Below are positions 27,243 to 35,332 of a DNA stretch of 58,270 nucleotides, one piece after another. Numbering within the stretch: the first letter of the stretch is position 1; the number at the start of each line of letters is the position of its first letter. Position numbers and translations under genes: made by a program. The notes beneath the pieces are model-generated. The model did no database searches and was not told the origin of the DNA. It saw only the letters and a list, made by a program, of their open reading frames with translations. The DNA lies in contig NZ_MTHB01000056.1 of NCBI RefSeq assembly GCF_002220365.1, positions 1 through 58,270 of the forward strand. Reading direction: 5' to 3'. This stretch comes from Caballeronia sordidicola (GTDB taxonomy: Bacteria; Pseudomonadota; Gammaproteobacteria; Burkholderiales; Burkholderiaceae).

Positions 27243-28271
27243 ATGGGAAGCCGTCCCCAATTCATCGATGATCTCTCACGCGGCCCCGCCGGCGCTGCGC
27301 TCGCAAGCCCGCTCGGCGACGAGGCCCTGCTGGACGCTTACTCCCAGACCGTGATCGGCGCGCTCGAACGCGTGCAGCAAGCGGTCGCCTTTATTTCAGT
27401 CGAACGACGTTTGCCGGGCGACAAGAGCGGCCGCGGTGCACAGGGAGGCTCAGGCTCGGGGTTCATTTTCACGCCCGACGGTTATCTGCTGACGAATAGC
27501 CACGTCGTGCACGGCGCCACGCAGATCCGTGTGACGCTCGCGGACGGCGCACTATTTTTTGCCGATCTCGTCGGAGACGATCCCGACAGTGACCTCGCGG
27601 TGCTGCGGATTGGCTCAGCCGATGCGTTGCCGCACGTCGAGCTGGGAGAGTCCGGCAAGTTGCGAGTCGGGCAGATCGCGATCGCCGTGGGAAATCCCCT
27701 CGGCCTCGTGCAAACGGTCACGACCGGCGTGGTCTCGGCGCTTGGACGGTCCCTGCGATCGAACTCGGGACGCATGATCTACGACGTGATCCAGACCGAC
27801 GCCGCGCTCAATCCCGGCAACTCGGGCGGCCCGTTGATCAACTCGGCGGGTCAGGTGATCGGTGTCAATACGGCGATCATTGCCGGTGCGCAGGCGATCT
27901 CGTTCGCGACAGCCATCGATACCGCCAAGTGGGTCATCATGCAGCTCTTCGCGCACGGGCGCGTGCGGCGAGCGTACATCGGCGTGGCCGGCACGACAAC
28001 GCCCATCTCGCGTCGGGTACAGCGTTATTTCGAGTTGCCGTCGGCGAGTGGCGTACATGTGATGGAAGTGGTGAAAGCGAGTCCGGCCGCGCTCGGCGGA
28101 TTGCGTACCGACGACCGGATCGTCGCCATCGACACGCTGGCGGTAGATAGCGTGGATAGCTTGCAGCGCTCGCTGGATGCATCGCGTATCGACCGAACGG
28201 TGAAAGTGACCGTGTTGCGCGGCACGCAAAAGCTGGAACTGGAAGTGACGCCGGTCGAACAGGCTGGATGA
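27243..28271 (+). CDS. Trypsin-like serine protease with PDZ domain, HtrA/Deg family
   Basis: A 342-residue S1C protease. The catalytic triad is visible: His in LTNSHVVHG, Asp in DSDLAVLRI, Ser in NPGNSGGPL. One PDZ domain occupies the last 100 residues (SGVHVMEVVKASPAALGGLR, DRIVAIDTLAVDSVDSL). There is no signal peptide or membrane anchor, so the protein seems cytoplasmic, unlike DegP/DegQ/DegS. The ATG at 27243 is preferred to one at 27237 because AGGAG then has 7-nt spacing. It is divergent from the ssu operon. A quality-control or regulatory protease; target unknown. Confidence 0.88.
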   Translation: MGSRPQFIDDLSRGPAGAALASPLGDEALLDAYSQTVIGALERVQQAVAFISVERRLPGDKSGRGAQGGSGSGFIFTPDGYLLTNSHVVHGATQIRVTLADGALFFADLVGDDPDSDLAVLRIGSADALPHVELGESGKLRVGQIAIAVGNPLGLVQTVTTGVVSALGRSLRSNSGRMIYDVIQTDAALNPGNSGGPLINSAGQVIGVNTAIIAGAQAISFATAIDTAKWVIMQLFAHGRVRRAYIGVAGTTTPISRRVQRYFELPSASGVHVMEVVKASPAALGGLRTDDRIVAIDTLAVDSVDSLQRSLDASRIDRTVKVTVLRGTQKLELEVTPVEQAG

Positions 28272-28303
28272 AACGACCGGCGTGTGGAGTGAAAGCTGGC
28301 CGC

Positions 28304-28843
28304 CTAGTCGCGGCCCTTTGCCATGCTCGAAAATACCCCGTCGCGGCGGATCAGGCCATGGAACAATGCCGCGCCGAGATGCGCGAGGAAGGTCGCGAAC
28401 AGCAGCAAGGCGAGCACGGTATGCGCTGATCGGAGCACCGCATAAAGGCGCACGTCCTGCGGGACGATGGGCGGCAGGTTCACCGGTCCGAACAAGTGGA
28501 TCGGAAAACCGCCGGCCGACAGCATCGACCAGCCGACTAGCGGCATGGCGAACAACAGCGCGTAGAAAACCCAGTGCGACAGATGCGCAATGTGCTGCTG
28601 CCAGTGCGGCATGTCATCGGGAAGCGGCGGTGCGCGATGTGTCAGCCGCACGATGAAACGCACGCTCACCAGCACAAGAATGGCGATCCCCAGCGGCTTG
28701 TGAATCGCGAGCAGCGTCTGATGCCATGACGATAAAGTGGCTACCATCCCCACGCCGATGAACAACATTGCTATGACGAGCGGCGCCATGAGCCAGTGCA
28801 AAAACCGTGCTGACGGACTGAAGTGCTTTCGATCGGCGCTCAT
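28304..28843 (-). CDS. Cytochrome b561 family protein
   Basis: A 179-residue di-heme membrane cytochrome with four hydrophobic helices. Candidate heme ligands are the histidines in ARFLHWLMAP, AIHKPLG, LSHWVFYAL and HTVLALLLFATFLAHLGAAL (last block). The start overlaps the end of the catalase-like gene by 4 nt, so it would be translated with it. It would carry electrons from ubiquinol to the periplasm, plausibly to the peroxidase. Confidence 0.9.
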   Translation of the reverse strand: MSADRKHFSPSARFLHWLMAPLVIAMLFIGVGMVATLSSWHQTLLAIHKPLGIAILVLVSVRFIVRLTHRAPPLPDDMPHWQQHIAHLSHWVFYALLFAMPLVGWSMLSAGGFPIHLFGPVNLPPIVPQDVRLYAVLRSAHTVLALLLFATFLAHLGAALFHGLIRRDGVFSSMAKGRD

Positions 28844-29934
28844 TCGTGACTCCGTGTCGGTGATTGAGCGGAGGCCAGACCCTGCGCTACTTCATGCGTG
28901 CGGCGGTTGTATGAAACCGCATAGGCGGAAGAACGCGCTGCGAGCAGCGGATCAGCCGATGGCTTGAGGCCATCGGGAAGAATGGTGGGATCGTAGTTGA
29001 TGTCCCGGCAATCGCCGTTGCTCTGCGCGCTCTCGTGCTCTAGCACCAGCGTTCCCGCGTCAATGTGCGGCCGGTCTTCGGGCCACGCCTGGGTTGCATC
29101 GGTGGTTGGATCGCCGGGCGTGGCCACCGTCAGGATCAAGTGCCAACGCAGCGGACCGCTTGCCAGCCTGCCGCGCAGTTCGGTATCGAGAAAGTCGTGC
29201 TGACTCTTCTGTTCCGCGGTGACGGGTGCATACGGCGCCTCAGGCACCATCGACCAGCGAACGAAGTGAGTCTTGCCGTTTGCATCGATTGCACGAAAGG
29301 CGTTGATGCCGTAGTAAGCCGCATTGCCGAAACTGGAGGACGGCGGGTGGTCTTTCACCCAACTCAGGAACGGCGCGGTCTCGGGGTGTGCTGCAAAGAA
29401 CGCCTTGAGCTTGACTGGATCAGGCTTGCCCGTTACGGGATCGGGCTTCGATGCCACCAGTTGAGCGAAAAAGGCCTGCGGCGTATTGACGATAAACACC
29501 GGCGTATTGTTCATGCCGGTGCGCCATTGCTGCCCGTCGGGCAACTTGAAATCCAGCGCCATGCTGCGCACTGGCACGCTGGCATCCGGGGCTGAAGGAT
29601 CACCGCCCGGGATGGCGAACCTGCCAATCACCGGCGTTCGCACGGTCTTGAACACGTCAGCGCGAGAGATATCCGACGCTTGGCCATTGCCTTCGAAATA
29701 CCCTGACACGCACACGCCCTTCGCATGATTGCGGCGGAACCCCGGATGAACGCCCGCATTCGCTTCGAAGGTATTGACAATACGCTGTGGCGTCAGGCGA
29801 TGCGGTGTCACAAACCCGCCAACATAGACAAAAGCGCCACCGATAGCCGCCACGACCGCGCCGATAGCCGCAAGCCTGAAAAGCGGAATAGTCTGACGCT
29901 CGGGAGGGCGAGGTGAGAATGGGTCAATCGTCAT
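28840..29934 (-). CDS. Catalase-family peroxidase, membrane-anchored (SrpA-like)
   Basis: A 364-residue catalase-related protein. A single N-terminal membrane helix (LAAIGAVVAAIGGAFVYVGG, residues about 21-40) directs it to the periplasm. Catalase blocks are FRRNHAKGVCVSGYFEGNG with the distal histidine, FAIPGGDPSAPDASVPVRSM, YYGINAFRAIDANGKTHFVRW (in part) and the proximal heme region DPLLAARSSAYAVSYNRR. It is much shorter than true catalases (about 480 or more), so it is probably a peroxidase. It forms a two-gene unit with cytochrome b561 and has an ECF-type promoter 110 nt upstream. Confidence 0.9.
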   Translation of the reverse strand: MTIDPFSPRPPERQTIPLFRLAAIGAVVAAIGGAFVYVGGFVTPHRLTPQRIVNTFEANAGVHPGFRRNHAKGVCVSGYFEGNGQASDISRADVFKTVRTPVIGRFAIPGGDPSAPDASVPVRSMALDFKLPDGQQWRTGMNNTPVFIVNTPQAFFAQLVASKPDPVTGKPDPVKLKAFFAAHPETAPFLSWVKDHPPSSSFGNAAYYGINAFRAIDANGKTHFVRWSMVPEAPYAPVTAEQKSQHDFLDTELRGRLASGPLRWHLILTVATPGDPTTDATQAWPEDRPHIDAGTLVLEHESAQSNGDCRDINYDPTILPDGLKPSADPLLAARSSAYAVSYNRRTHEVAQGLASAQSPTRSHE

Positions 29935-30043
29935 GTGGAGTGATCCGGTTTGCCGCGCTTGTCATTAATTCGATATCCTTATCAAACGAATTTTCTAGCG
30001 ACGTGCGTAATTTGCTTCGGTGCATGGAGGCTACAACAGGGTG

Positions 30044-30069
30044 AACGACTTTGCGTGACCGCTTATTCC
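30044..30069 (-). promoter_or_regulatory. ECF-type promoter of the peroxidase-cytochrome b561 unit
   Basis: On the minus strand GGAATA (30069-30064), 17 nt, then GTT (30046-30044), inside the 223-nt gap upstream of the catalase-like gene. The arrangement resembles the GGAAC/GGAAT-N16/17-GTT class of ECF promoters and recurs at three other genes close by. Confidence 0.6.
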
Positions 30070-30157
30070 AGGGCCAGCGCAATCAATCACGCCAGCATTG
30101 CATTCCATAAGGAACAGCCGCGGTATTGTTGGACTCCGCGGCTGCCATCCCATCCGC

Positions 30158-31021
30158 TTATTGCGTAGACACGGAAGCGCCCGAGGGTGCCTTGGCGCCG
30201 CCCATTGCGGTCAGTTGCGAATAGACGTCGTGCGACAGGTCAAGCAGCACCTTCCGGTCGATCGCGCCCGACACGGCGTAACCAAAATCGCCGTCGATCC
30301 AATAAAACACGTTCACCGATCCATCTTGATACAGCTTGAACGCGGTCGTATCCGAGCTTATCTTGCGATGCGATATGCACAGCGTAATACGCTCGCCCTT
30401 CGCGTCGTGGTACATGAACTGCGCAACGGGGCCGTCGTCACCAGGGAGCAAGCGGCCACCCATCAACTCGAAGCCCGAGCGAGTCAGTACAGGCGGACGC
30501 ACGTCCGTACCCAGCCGGTTCGAGATCCACTGCACCAATTCCTGCTCGCGATCCGCGCCCACTTCCACGGGCCGCATCACTTCCGGCGCGTACATCACAT
30601 GGGCAATAGCCGACTGCCGTGCAAACGACTCGCCCACGTTGTAGCTTGCACGTTGCACCGCCCCACCACCGCTTCCCGGCATCAAGGTGTCGTGACCCAT
30701 GGTCCCTGTCATGCCCGCCACGCCGATCCCGACGCCCAGCACCAGCGCCGCTGCCATGCCCGCGAACTGCGGCCAGTTGGCGGCAGCACGCCAGCGCTTG
30801 GGTTGCGGCGGTAGCAGACGCTGCGGCACGGGTTCGCTTAGCACGCGGTCATAGCGGTCATGGAACATGCTGTTCAGCGAAAAATAGTCGCTGATCTTCG
30901 TAGCCAGTGCCTCGTCGCGTTCCAGCAGGCGATCGATTTCCTCGCGGCGATGCTCAGCCAGCGATCCGTCGACATACGCGTGAATTTCGTCTTCACTGAT
31001 AGGTGTTTGTTGGTCGCTCAT
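30158..31021 (-). CDS. Anti-sigma factor, single-pass membrane protein
   Basis: A 287-residue protein with a cytoplasmic N-terminal sigma-binding domain (ISEDEIHAYVDGSLAEHRRE), a single membrane helix (FAGMAAALVLGVGIGVAGMT, about residues 88-107) and a periplasmic C-terminal part of about 170 residues. It has no HxxxCxxC zinc motif. Its start overlaps the ECF sigma gene by 4 nt, so it is very likely its anti-sigma factor. The periplasmic part may sense envelope or oxidant stress. Confidence 0.88.
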   Translation of the reverse strand: MSDQQTPISEDEIHAYVDGSLAEHRREEIDRLLERDEALATKISDYFSLNSMFHDRYDRVLSEPVPQRLLPPQPKRWRAAANWPQFAGMAAALVLGVGIGVAGMTGTMGHDTLMPGSGGGAVQRASYNVGESFARQSAIAHVMYAPEVMRPVEVGADREQELVQWISNRLGTDVRPPVLTRSGFELMGGRLLPGDDGPVAQFMYHDAKGERITLCISHRKISSDTTAFKLYQDGSVNVFYWIDGDFGYAVSGAIDRKVLLDLSHDVYSQLTAMGGAKAPSGASVSTQ

Positions 31022-31536
31022 CGCACCACCTGTAATTTAGCGCCCGGTTGCGCGCCGGCCATCAGCGCGCGCAGTCTTTCACGTCCGCGCGAGAGGCGCG
31101 ACATGACGGTCCCGATCGGGATTTCCAGCGCCTGCGCCACATCCGCGTAACTCATTTCTTCCAGCCCTACCAGCAGCACGACCTGGCGCTGATCAAGCGG
31201 CAACCGCTGCAACGCGAAGTCCAGGTCGCGCATTTCGAGCGACTGCGTTTGCGTGCCCGGCACGGCGAATTCTCGCTCGGAAATGTTCTCGTCATCGACG
31301 CGAACATGCACTGCCTTCACGCCCGCCCGACGCGCCTGGTTCGCAAAGACGTTGTGCATGATCGTGAACAGCCACGCGCGCAGATCGGTGCCGGTCTGAA
31401 ATTTCTCGGTGTGCCGGAGCGCACGCTCGAGCGTGTCCTGAACCAGATCGTCCGCGAGATCGCGATTATTGATCAGCGCTCGCGCGTAGCGGCGCAATCG
31501 CGGCACATGTTCCATTAACTCGTCACGGACGCCCAT
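31018..31536 (-). CDS. ECF-type RNA polymerase sigma factor
   Basis: A 172-residue sigma-70 family protein with region 2 (RYARALINNRDLADDLVQDT through DLRAWLFTIMHNVFANQAR) and region 4 (LPLDQRQVVLLVGLEEMSYA, then IPIGTVMSRLSRGRERLR). The start at 31536 (MGVRDELMEH) is chosen because AAGGA lies about 7 nt upstream and because a longer frame would cover the promoter motif at 31601-31625. It is followed, with 4-nt overlap, by the anti-sigma gene. It likely directs transcription of itself and the nearby units that share the same motif. Confidence 0.93.
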   Translation of the reverse strand: MGVRDELMEHVPRLRRYARALINNRDLADDLVQDTLERALRHTEKFQTGTDLRAWLFTIMHNVFANQARRAGVKAVHVRVDDENISEREFAVPGTQTQSLEMRDLDFALQRLPLDQRQVVLLVGLEEMSYADVAQALEIPIGTVMSRLSRGRERLRALMAGAQPGAKLQVVR

Positions 31537-31600
31537 CGGCTTTCCTTCATTTTGTAAGCTTACGCAAACGTTCGATAAAACGCAGCTCTGATGATGGGCC

Positions 31601-31625
31601 AACACCGGGTCATGGCGGATATTCC
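31601..31625 (-). promoter_or_regulatory. ECF-type promoter of the sigma/anti-sigma operon
   Basis: On the minus strand GGAATA (31625-31620), 16 nt, GTT (31603-31601), 65 nt before the sigma factor start. Same motif as at the peroxidase, the second anti-sigma-like gene and the first DUF4148 gene, which suggests autoregulation. Confidence 0.6.
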
Positions 31626-31695
31626 CGCTGCCAGTGTGCTTTTTTGCCGAGTGCGTGATTATGCAATCGGCAGCTTACTCGCGTTTGCCTGGTGC

Positions 31696-32418
31696 CTAGC
31701 TGCGCGTCATCAAGTCGGCGGCCAGCATCAAGCCTCGGGTCTTCGCACGGCCCGCCAGCACATAACGATTGCCGCCCGCAGTCCACGCAAGCAAGCGGCT
31801 TGCACCCACGCGATGGGCCTTCCATTGCTGCTGCGGCTGAGCAAACAGTCCCGGCGCCACGAGCAGCACGGCGGCCTCGCCGCCTCGATTGCGGTAGACA
31901 AACTCGGTCGCCGAAGCGAATGGTCCTACGGACATTTCCCGGCGTGCAACGGGGTGGAAACCGACGCTGGACAGATCCGGGGCGCTTGCCAAAGCCTTCA
32001 CCGAGCTTTCATAACCGATCGCACCTGATGCCATTTCCTGCGCGGCAACGGCTTGCTCAAGCGCCATCATCGAGGCATTGTCGAGCGCTGAATCAGAAAT
32101 GTCGAACGCGAAGATCGCCGCGGCGGCAACGGCCAGCGTCACCACGGCTACGACCAGCATCGCACGCAGACTGCGCCTCGACAGGCGCCGCACCGGCACC
32201 GGTGCAGGCTGCGCTTCTTCGCTGCCCGCTTCGTGAAAGGTGTTTTGCATCTGCCAGTTCAGGCGGCCGTAGAACGCGACCCGATCCGCTTCGTCAGGGC
32301 GGCTCTTCAGATACGTCGCCACACTCGCGGCGCGCTTGGGATCCAGCATGCCGTCGGCGTATGCCTGGACGTCCGACTCAGAGAGCCGGGGTTCCGCTGG
32401 AGGTTTTGCTATGGGCAT
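31696..32418 (-). CDS. Second anti-sigma-factor-like membrane protein
   Basis: A 240-residue protein with the same plan as the anti-sigma protein at 30158: an N-terminal helical domain (LSESDVQAYADGMLDPKRAA), one membrane helix (MLVVAVVTLAVAAAAIFAFD, about residues 90-109) and a periplasmic C-terminal domain. No sigma gene is coupled to it; it stands alone, 159 nt upstream of the sigma factor. It could be a second brake on the same sigma factor. The start at 32418 has no strong ribosome site; a GTG at 32481 would place the promoter motif inside the gene and is rejected. Confidence 0.75.
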   Translation of the reverse strand: MPIAKPPAEPRLSESDVQAYADGMLDPKRAASVATYLKSRPDEADRVAFYGRLNWQMQNTFHEAGSEEAQPAPVPVRRLSRRSLRAMLVVAVVTLAVAAAAIFAFDISDSALDNASMMALEQAVAAQEMASGAIGYESSVKALASAPDLSSVGFHPVARREMSVGPFASATEFVYRNRGGEAAVLLVAPGLFAQPQQQWKAHRVGASRLLAWTAGGNRYVLAGRAKTRGLMLAADLMTRS

Positions 32419-32452
32419 GATCTGGCAATGTTTGGCTGTTCGTACAGGGGCA

Positions 32453-32477
32453 AACACGACGCGCCGGGGTTTATTCC
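32453..32477 (-). promoter_or_regulatory. ECF-type promoter of the second anti-sigma-like gene
   Basis: Minus strand GGAATA (32477-32472), 16 nt, GTT (32455-32453), 35 nt upstream of the start at 32418. This spacing would give a short leader. Confidence 0.6.
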
Positions 32478-32588
32478 ACACGGGGCATAGAAATCCCCTG
32501 CGCGCGTGAACACCTTCTCCAGCGGGTTATTCCGCTTCTTCACGAATAAATATCTATTCTTCCGACATAAAAATATCCAAATTAATCG

Positions 32589-32614
32589 GGAATATCTTGT
32601 GCCCTTTCCGGGTT
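32589..32614 (+). promoter_or_regulatory. ECF-type promoter of the first DUF4148 gene
   Basis: Plus strand GGAATA (32589-32594), 17 nt, GTT (32612-32614), 45 nt before the start at 32660. It is divergent from the motif at 32453-32477. Confidence 0.55.
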
Positions 32615-32659
32615 CTCTCCAATGCAAGCTGCACACAATCAATTTCGCAGGAGCGAACC

Positions 32660-32938
32660 ATGAAAACCCTCAGCGTCGCAGTACTGTTCCTCGCCACCAT
32701 TGCCTCGGCACACGCATTCGCTCAAACCAAGACCCGCGCCCAGGTCTACCAGGAACTGATCGCGGCACAACAGGACGGCCGCGATTTTGTCACCGACACG
32801 TCCTACCCCGACGTCAACCCGATCTTCGCGCACCAACTCGAACAACAACAAGAAGCACGCCTGGCTCAACACCAGACGGCCAACGCCGGTAAAGTAGCCA
32901 GTTCAACGGCTGCCGACTCGCCCAGCGCAACGAACTGA
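32660..32938 (+). CDS. DUF4148 family exported small protein
   Basis: A 92-residue protein with Sec signal peptide (MKTLSVAVLFLATIASAHAF, cleavage at AFAQ) followed by TKTRAQVYQELIAAQQDG, the DUF4148 core. Start at 32660 follows CAGGAGCGAACC. DUF4148 proteins are abundant, small, periplasmic proteins of Burkholderiaceae with no known role. The ECF-type promoter suggests it belongs to the stress regulon. Confidence 0.88.
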   Translation: MKTLSVAVLFLATIASAHAFAQTKTRAQVYQELIAAQQDGRDFVTDTSYPDVNPIFAHQLEQQQEARLAQHQTANAGKVASSTAADSPSATN

Positions 32939-32965
32939 TCCAACGCGCTAACTCAATCTTCGCAA

Positions 32966-32984
32966 GCCGATTAAATAAATCGGC
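32966..32984 (+). terminator. Hairpin between the two DUF4148 genes
   Basis: GCCGATT (32966-32972) and AATCGGC (32978-32984) with loop AAATA. No clear T tract. It could separate or attenuate the two small genes. Confidence 0.45.
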
Positions 32985-33010
32985 ATCCTAACTTTACTCT
33001 TGAGATCATC

Positions 33011-33331
33011 ATGAAAAAATTCCTTATTTCCGCCCTCGTTCTCTCGTCGGCATTGGCCGCCCCTGCCTTCGCTTTCGCACAAAGCAACGATCCCGTCACC
33101 CGCGCGCAAGTCAAAGCCGAACTCGTTCAACTGGAAAAAGCCGGCTACAACCCGGGTGGCGAAGACGTCAACTACCCGCAAGACATCCAGGCTGCCGAGC
33201 AACGCGTAGCTGAACAACAAGGCATCGCGTCTTCGTCCTATGGATCGTCGGCCAACGGCACGTCCGTATCGGGTACCCGCGTGCATGTTGCGCCGGATGA
33301 CGCCACTCAATCGATCTATTTCGGCCATTGA
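33011..33331 (+). CDS. DUF4148 family exported small protein (second)
   Basis: A 106-residue protein with signal peptide MKKFLISALVLSSALAAPAF, cleavage AFAQ, then VTRAQVKAELVQLEKAGYNP, and DVNYPQDIQAAEQRVAEQQ. The C-terminal 30 residues are rich in Ser/Gly. It is closely related to the pseudogene at 56328. No ECF motif is seen directly upstream; it may be read from the preceding gene. Confidence 0.88.
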   Translation: MKKFLISALVLSSALAAPAFAFAQSNDPVTRAQVKAELVQLEKAGYNPGGEDVNYPQDIQAAEQRVAEQQGIASSSYGSSANGTSVSGTRVHVAPDDATQSIYFGH

Positions 33332-33491
33332 GTCGCATGCATGGCGAGACGCCGGCGCGCGATGGCCACAGCCAGCACTACTCTGATCCGGTCCACGCGC
33401 TCGCCGTCTGCCGAAACCCGCTCCAGCCGATAAACTTCAGAGGCACGCGCGACCGCTTCCCCGTCGCGCATTCCCTCCCGGAGACATCGAC

Positions 33492-33911
33492 ATGAAGCAG
33501 GCGCTCCATCATCTGAGCGTGCCCACACGCACGCGCGGACTGCACGAAATCACCGCCGGCATCCATCGCTGGATCGATCTCCAGGACATTCGGACCGGTC
33601 TGCTGACCGTGTTCCTGCGGCACACCTCGGCTTCCTTATTGATCCAGGAAAACGCCGACCCCGACGTGCGCACCGACCTTGAACAGTTCTTCGAGACCAT
33701 TGCACCGGAAGCGCCCGGGCGCTACGTCCACGACGCCGAAGGCCCAGACGACATGCCCGCGCATCTGCGAACTGCGCTGACGCAAGTCCAACTATCTATT
33801 CCCGTCGATGCCGGCCGGATGGTCCTCGGCACCTGGCAAGGCATTTATGTCTTCGAGCACCGACGCGCGCCGAGTAGACGTGAAGTCGTATTGCACCTTT
33901 TCGGAGAGTGA
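33492..33911 (+). CDS. YjbQ family (UPF0047) protein
   Basis: A 139-residue protein. Blocks HTSASLLIQENADPDVRTDL, YVHDAEGPDDMPAHLR and GTWQGIYVFEHRRAPSRREV are diagnostic of YjbQ, annotated as secondary thiamine-phosphate synthase since it can replace ThiE weakly in Escherichia coli. CGGGAGACATCGAC precedes the ATG. The conserved histidines are intact. True role unknown. It is 45 nt upstream of the aspartate carbamoyltransferase-like gene. Confidence 0.92.
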   Translation: MKQALHHLSVPTRTRGLHEITAGIHRWIDLQDIRTGLLTVFLRHTSASLLIQENADPDVRTDLEQFFETIAPEAPGRYVHDAEGPDDMPAHLRTALTQVQLSIPVDAGRMVLGTWQGIYVFEHRRAPSRREVVLHLFGE

Positions 33912-33956
33912 TTTAATATACGCATCGCGTACATAACCACCTACGGAGCGCCCATC

Positions 33957-35237
33957 GTGCAAGCTCAACAGCAAACCCTCCTGCGCGATGCCATGCGCCG
34001 CCTGAACATGACCCGCGACGCCTTCGCGAACCGGATTGGTGTGTCGCGCCGGGCCTTGGATACCTGGCTGCTCCCCGACGAATCGGCGGAATCGCGGGCC
34101 ATGCCCGAAATTGCGAGCCGCTACGTCATGGAACTGGTGGAAAGAATTCCGTCCGGCGACGAATATACACAACGCGTATATTCTCCGTCCATTCTTCACG
34201 AAGGCCGGCCACATCTGCTGTCCGTCGATCAGTTCTCCCGTGACTCCGTAGAGGCGTTGTTCCAGGTCGCCGACACGATGCAACCTATCGCACGCCGCCA
34301 GAAGATCACGCGCGTGCTCGAAGGCGCGGTGCTTGCCAATCTGTTTTTTGAAGCCAGCACGCGCACGCGTGTCAGCTTCGGCGCGGCGTTTTGCCGGTTG
34401 GGCGGCTCTGTGTGCGACACGACCGGCTTCACGTTTTCGTCGATGGCAAAAGGCGAGTCGATCTACGACACCAGCCGCGTGATCAGCGGTTACGCCGACG
34501 CACTCGTCGTGCGTCATCCGGAGAAAGGCTCGGTGGCGGAGTTCGTGCGCGCGACCAACGTGCCGGTGATTAACGCCGGCGACGGTCCCGGCGAACATCC
34601 CAGTCAGGCATTGCTCGACCTCTACACCATCCAGCGCGAATTCTCACGCGTGGGGAAGATTGTGGACGGTTCGCATATAGCCATGGTGGGCGACCTTAAA
34701 TACGGCCGCACGGTCCATTCGCTCGCCAAGTTGCTGGCGTTGTATCGGGGACTGAAGTTCACGCTGATCTCGCCCACCTCGCTGGAGATGCCCGCCTCCA
34801 TCCTCGATCAGATCACGCGCGGCGACCATGTCATCGAGCAGACCAACGACTTGCAGACGGGGTTGAAGGGTGCGGATGTTGTATACGCGACGCGGATTCA
34901 GAAAGAGCGTTTTGCCGATGAATCCATTGAAGGTTACACGCCGGATTTTCAGATTAACCAGGCTCTGGTGGACAGCGTCTGCGGACCCGACACGCTGATC
35001 ATGCATCCGTTGCCGCGTGACGGACGGCCCGGCGCCAACGATCTGAGCACCGACCTCAATCACGATCCAAGACTCGCTATCTTCCGGCAAACCGACAACG
35101 GCATTCCGGTCCGCATGGCAATCTTCGCGGTGCTCTTGGGCGTAGAACGTCAGGTACAGCACTCAATGCGCGACGCCGCATGGAAGTCACCGGCCTATAT
35201 CGGACCTGACGATGCGGTATTCCACGGCATCGATTAA
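33957..35237 (+). CDS. Aspartate carbamoyltransferase with N-terminal HTH-like extension
   Basis: A 426-residue protein starting at GTG with CGGAG about 9 nt upstream. Residues about 80-410 are a carbamoyltransferase: FFEASTRTRVSFGAAFCRLG (carbamoyl phosphate loop, S134), GEHPSQALLDLYTI, MVGDLKYGRTVHSLAKLL and IMHPLPRDGRPG. Residues 1-75 are extra: MTRDAFANRIGVSRRALDTWL reads as a helix-turn-helix. Classical PyrB is about 310-340 residues. Long versions of this type are known in betaproteobacteria. The domain could bind DNA, RNA or a partner subunit. It would form carbamoyl aspartate in pyrimidine synthesis. No dihydroorotase or pyrI is adjacent. Confidence 0.9.
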   Translation: MQAQQQTLLRDAMRRLNMTRDAFANRIGVSRRALDTWLLPDESAESRAMPEIASRYVMELVERIPSGDEYTQRVYSPSILHEGRPHLLSVDQFSRDSVEALFQVADTMQPIARRQKITRVLEGAVLANLFFEASTRTRVSFGAAFCRLGGSVCDTTGFTFSSMAKGESIYDTSRVISGYADALVVRHPEKGSVAEFVRATNVPVINAGDGPGEHPSQALLDLYTIQREFSRVGKIVDGSHIAMVGDLKYGRTVHSLAKLLALYRGLKFTLISPTSLEMPASILDQITRGDHVIEQTNDLQTGLKGADVVYATRIQKERFADESIEGYTPDFQINQALVDSVCGPDTLIMHPLPRDGRPGANDLSTDLNHDPRLAIFRQTDNGIPVRMAIFAVLLGVERQVQHSMRDAAWKSPAYIGPDDAVFHGID

Positions 35238-35332
35238 GCGATCTATACAGCACCGTCAGAAATATTAACGCGGCGTTTACACACAAAAAGATACGCTGCA
35301 AGTGAATCCCGATTACAGGAGCTTGCAGCGTA

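Noticed and set aside
31537..31605. Longer N-terminus for the ECF sigma factor
   Set aside because: The extra 23 residues are not conserved-looking and the extension would cover the start region of transcription; the ATG at 31536 has a proper ribosome site.
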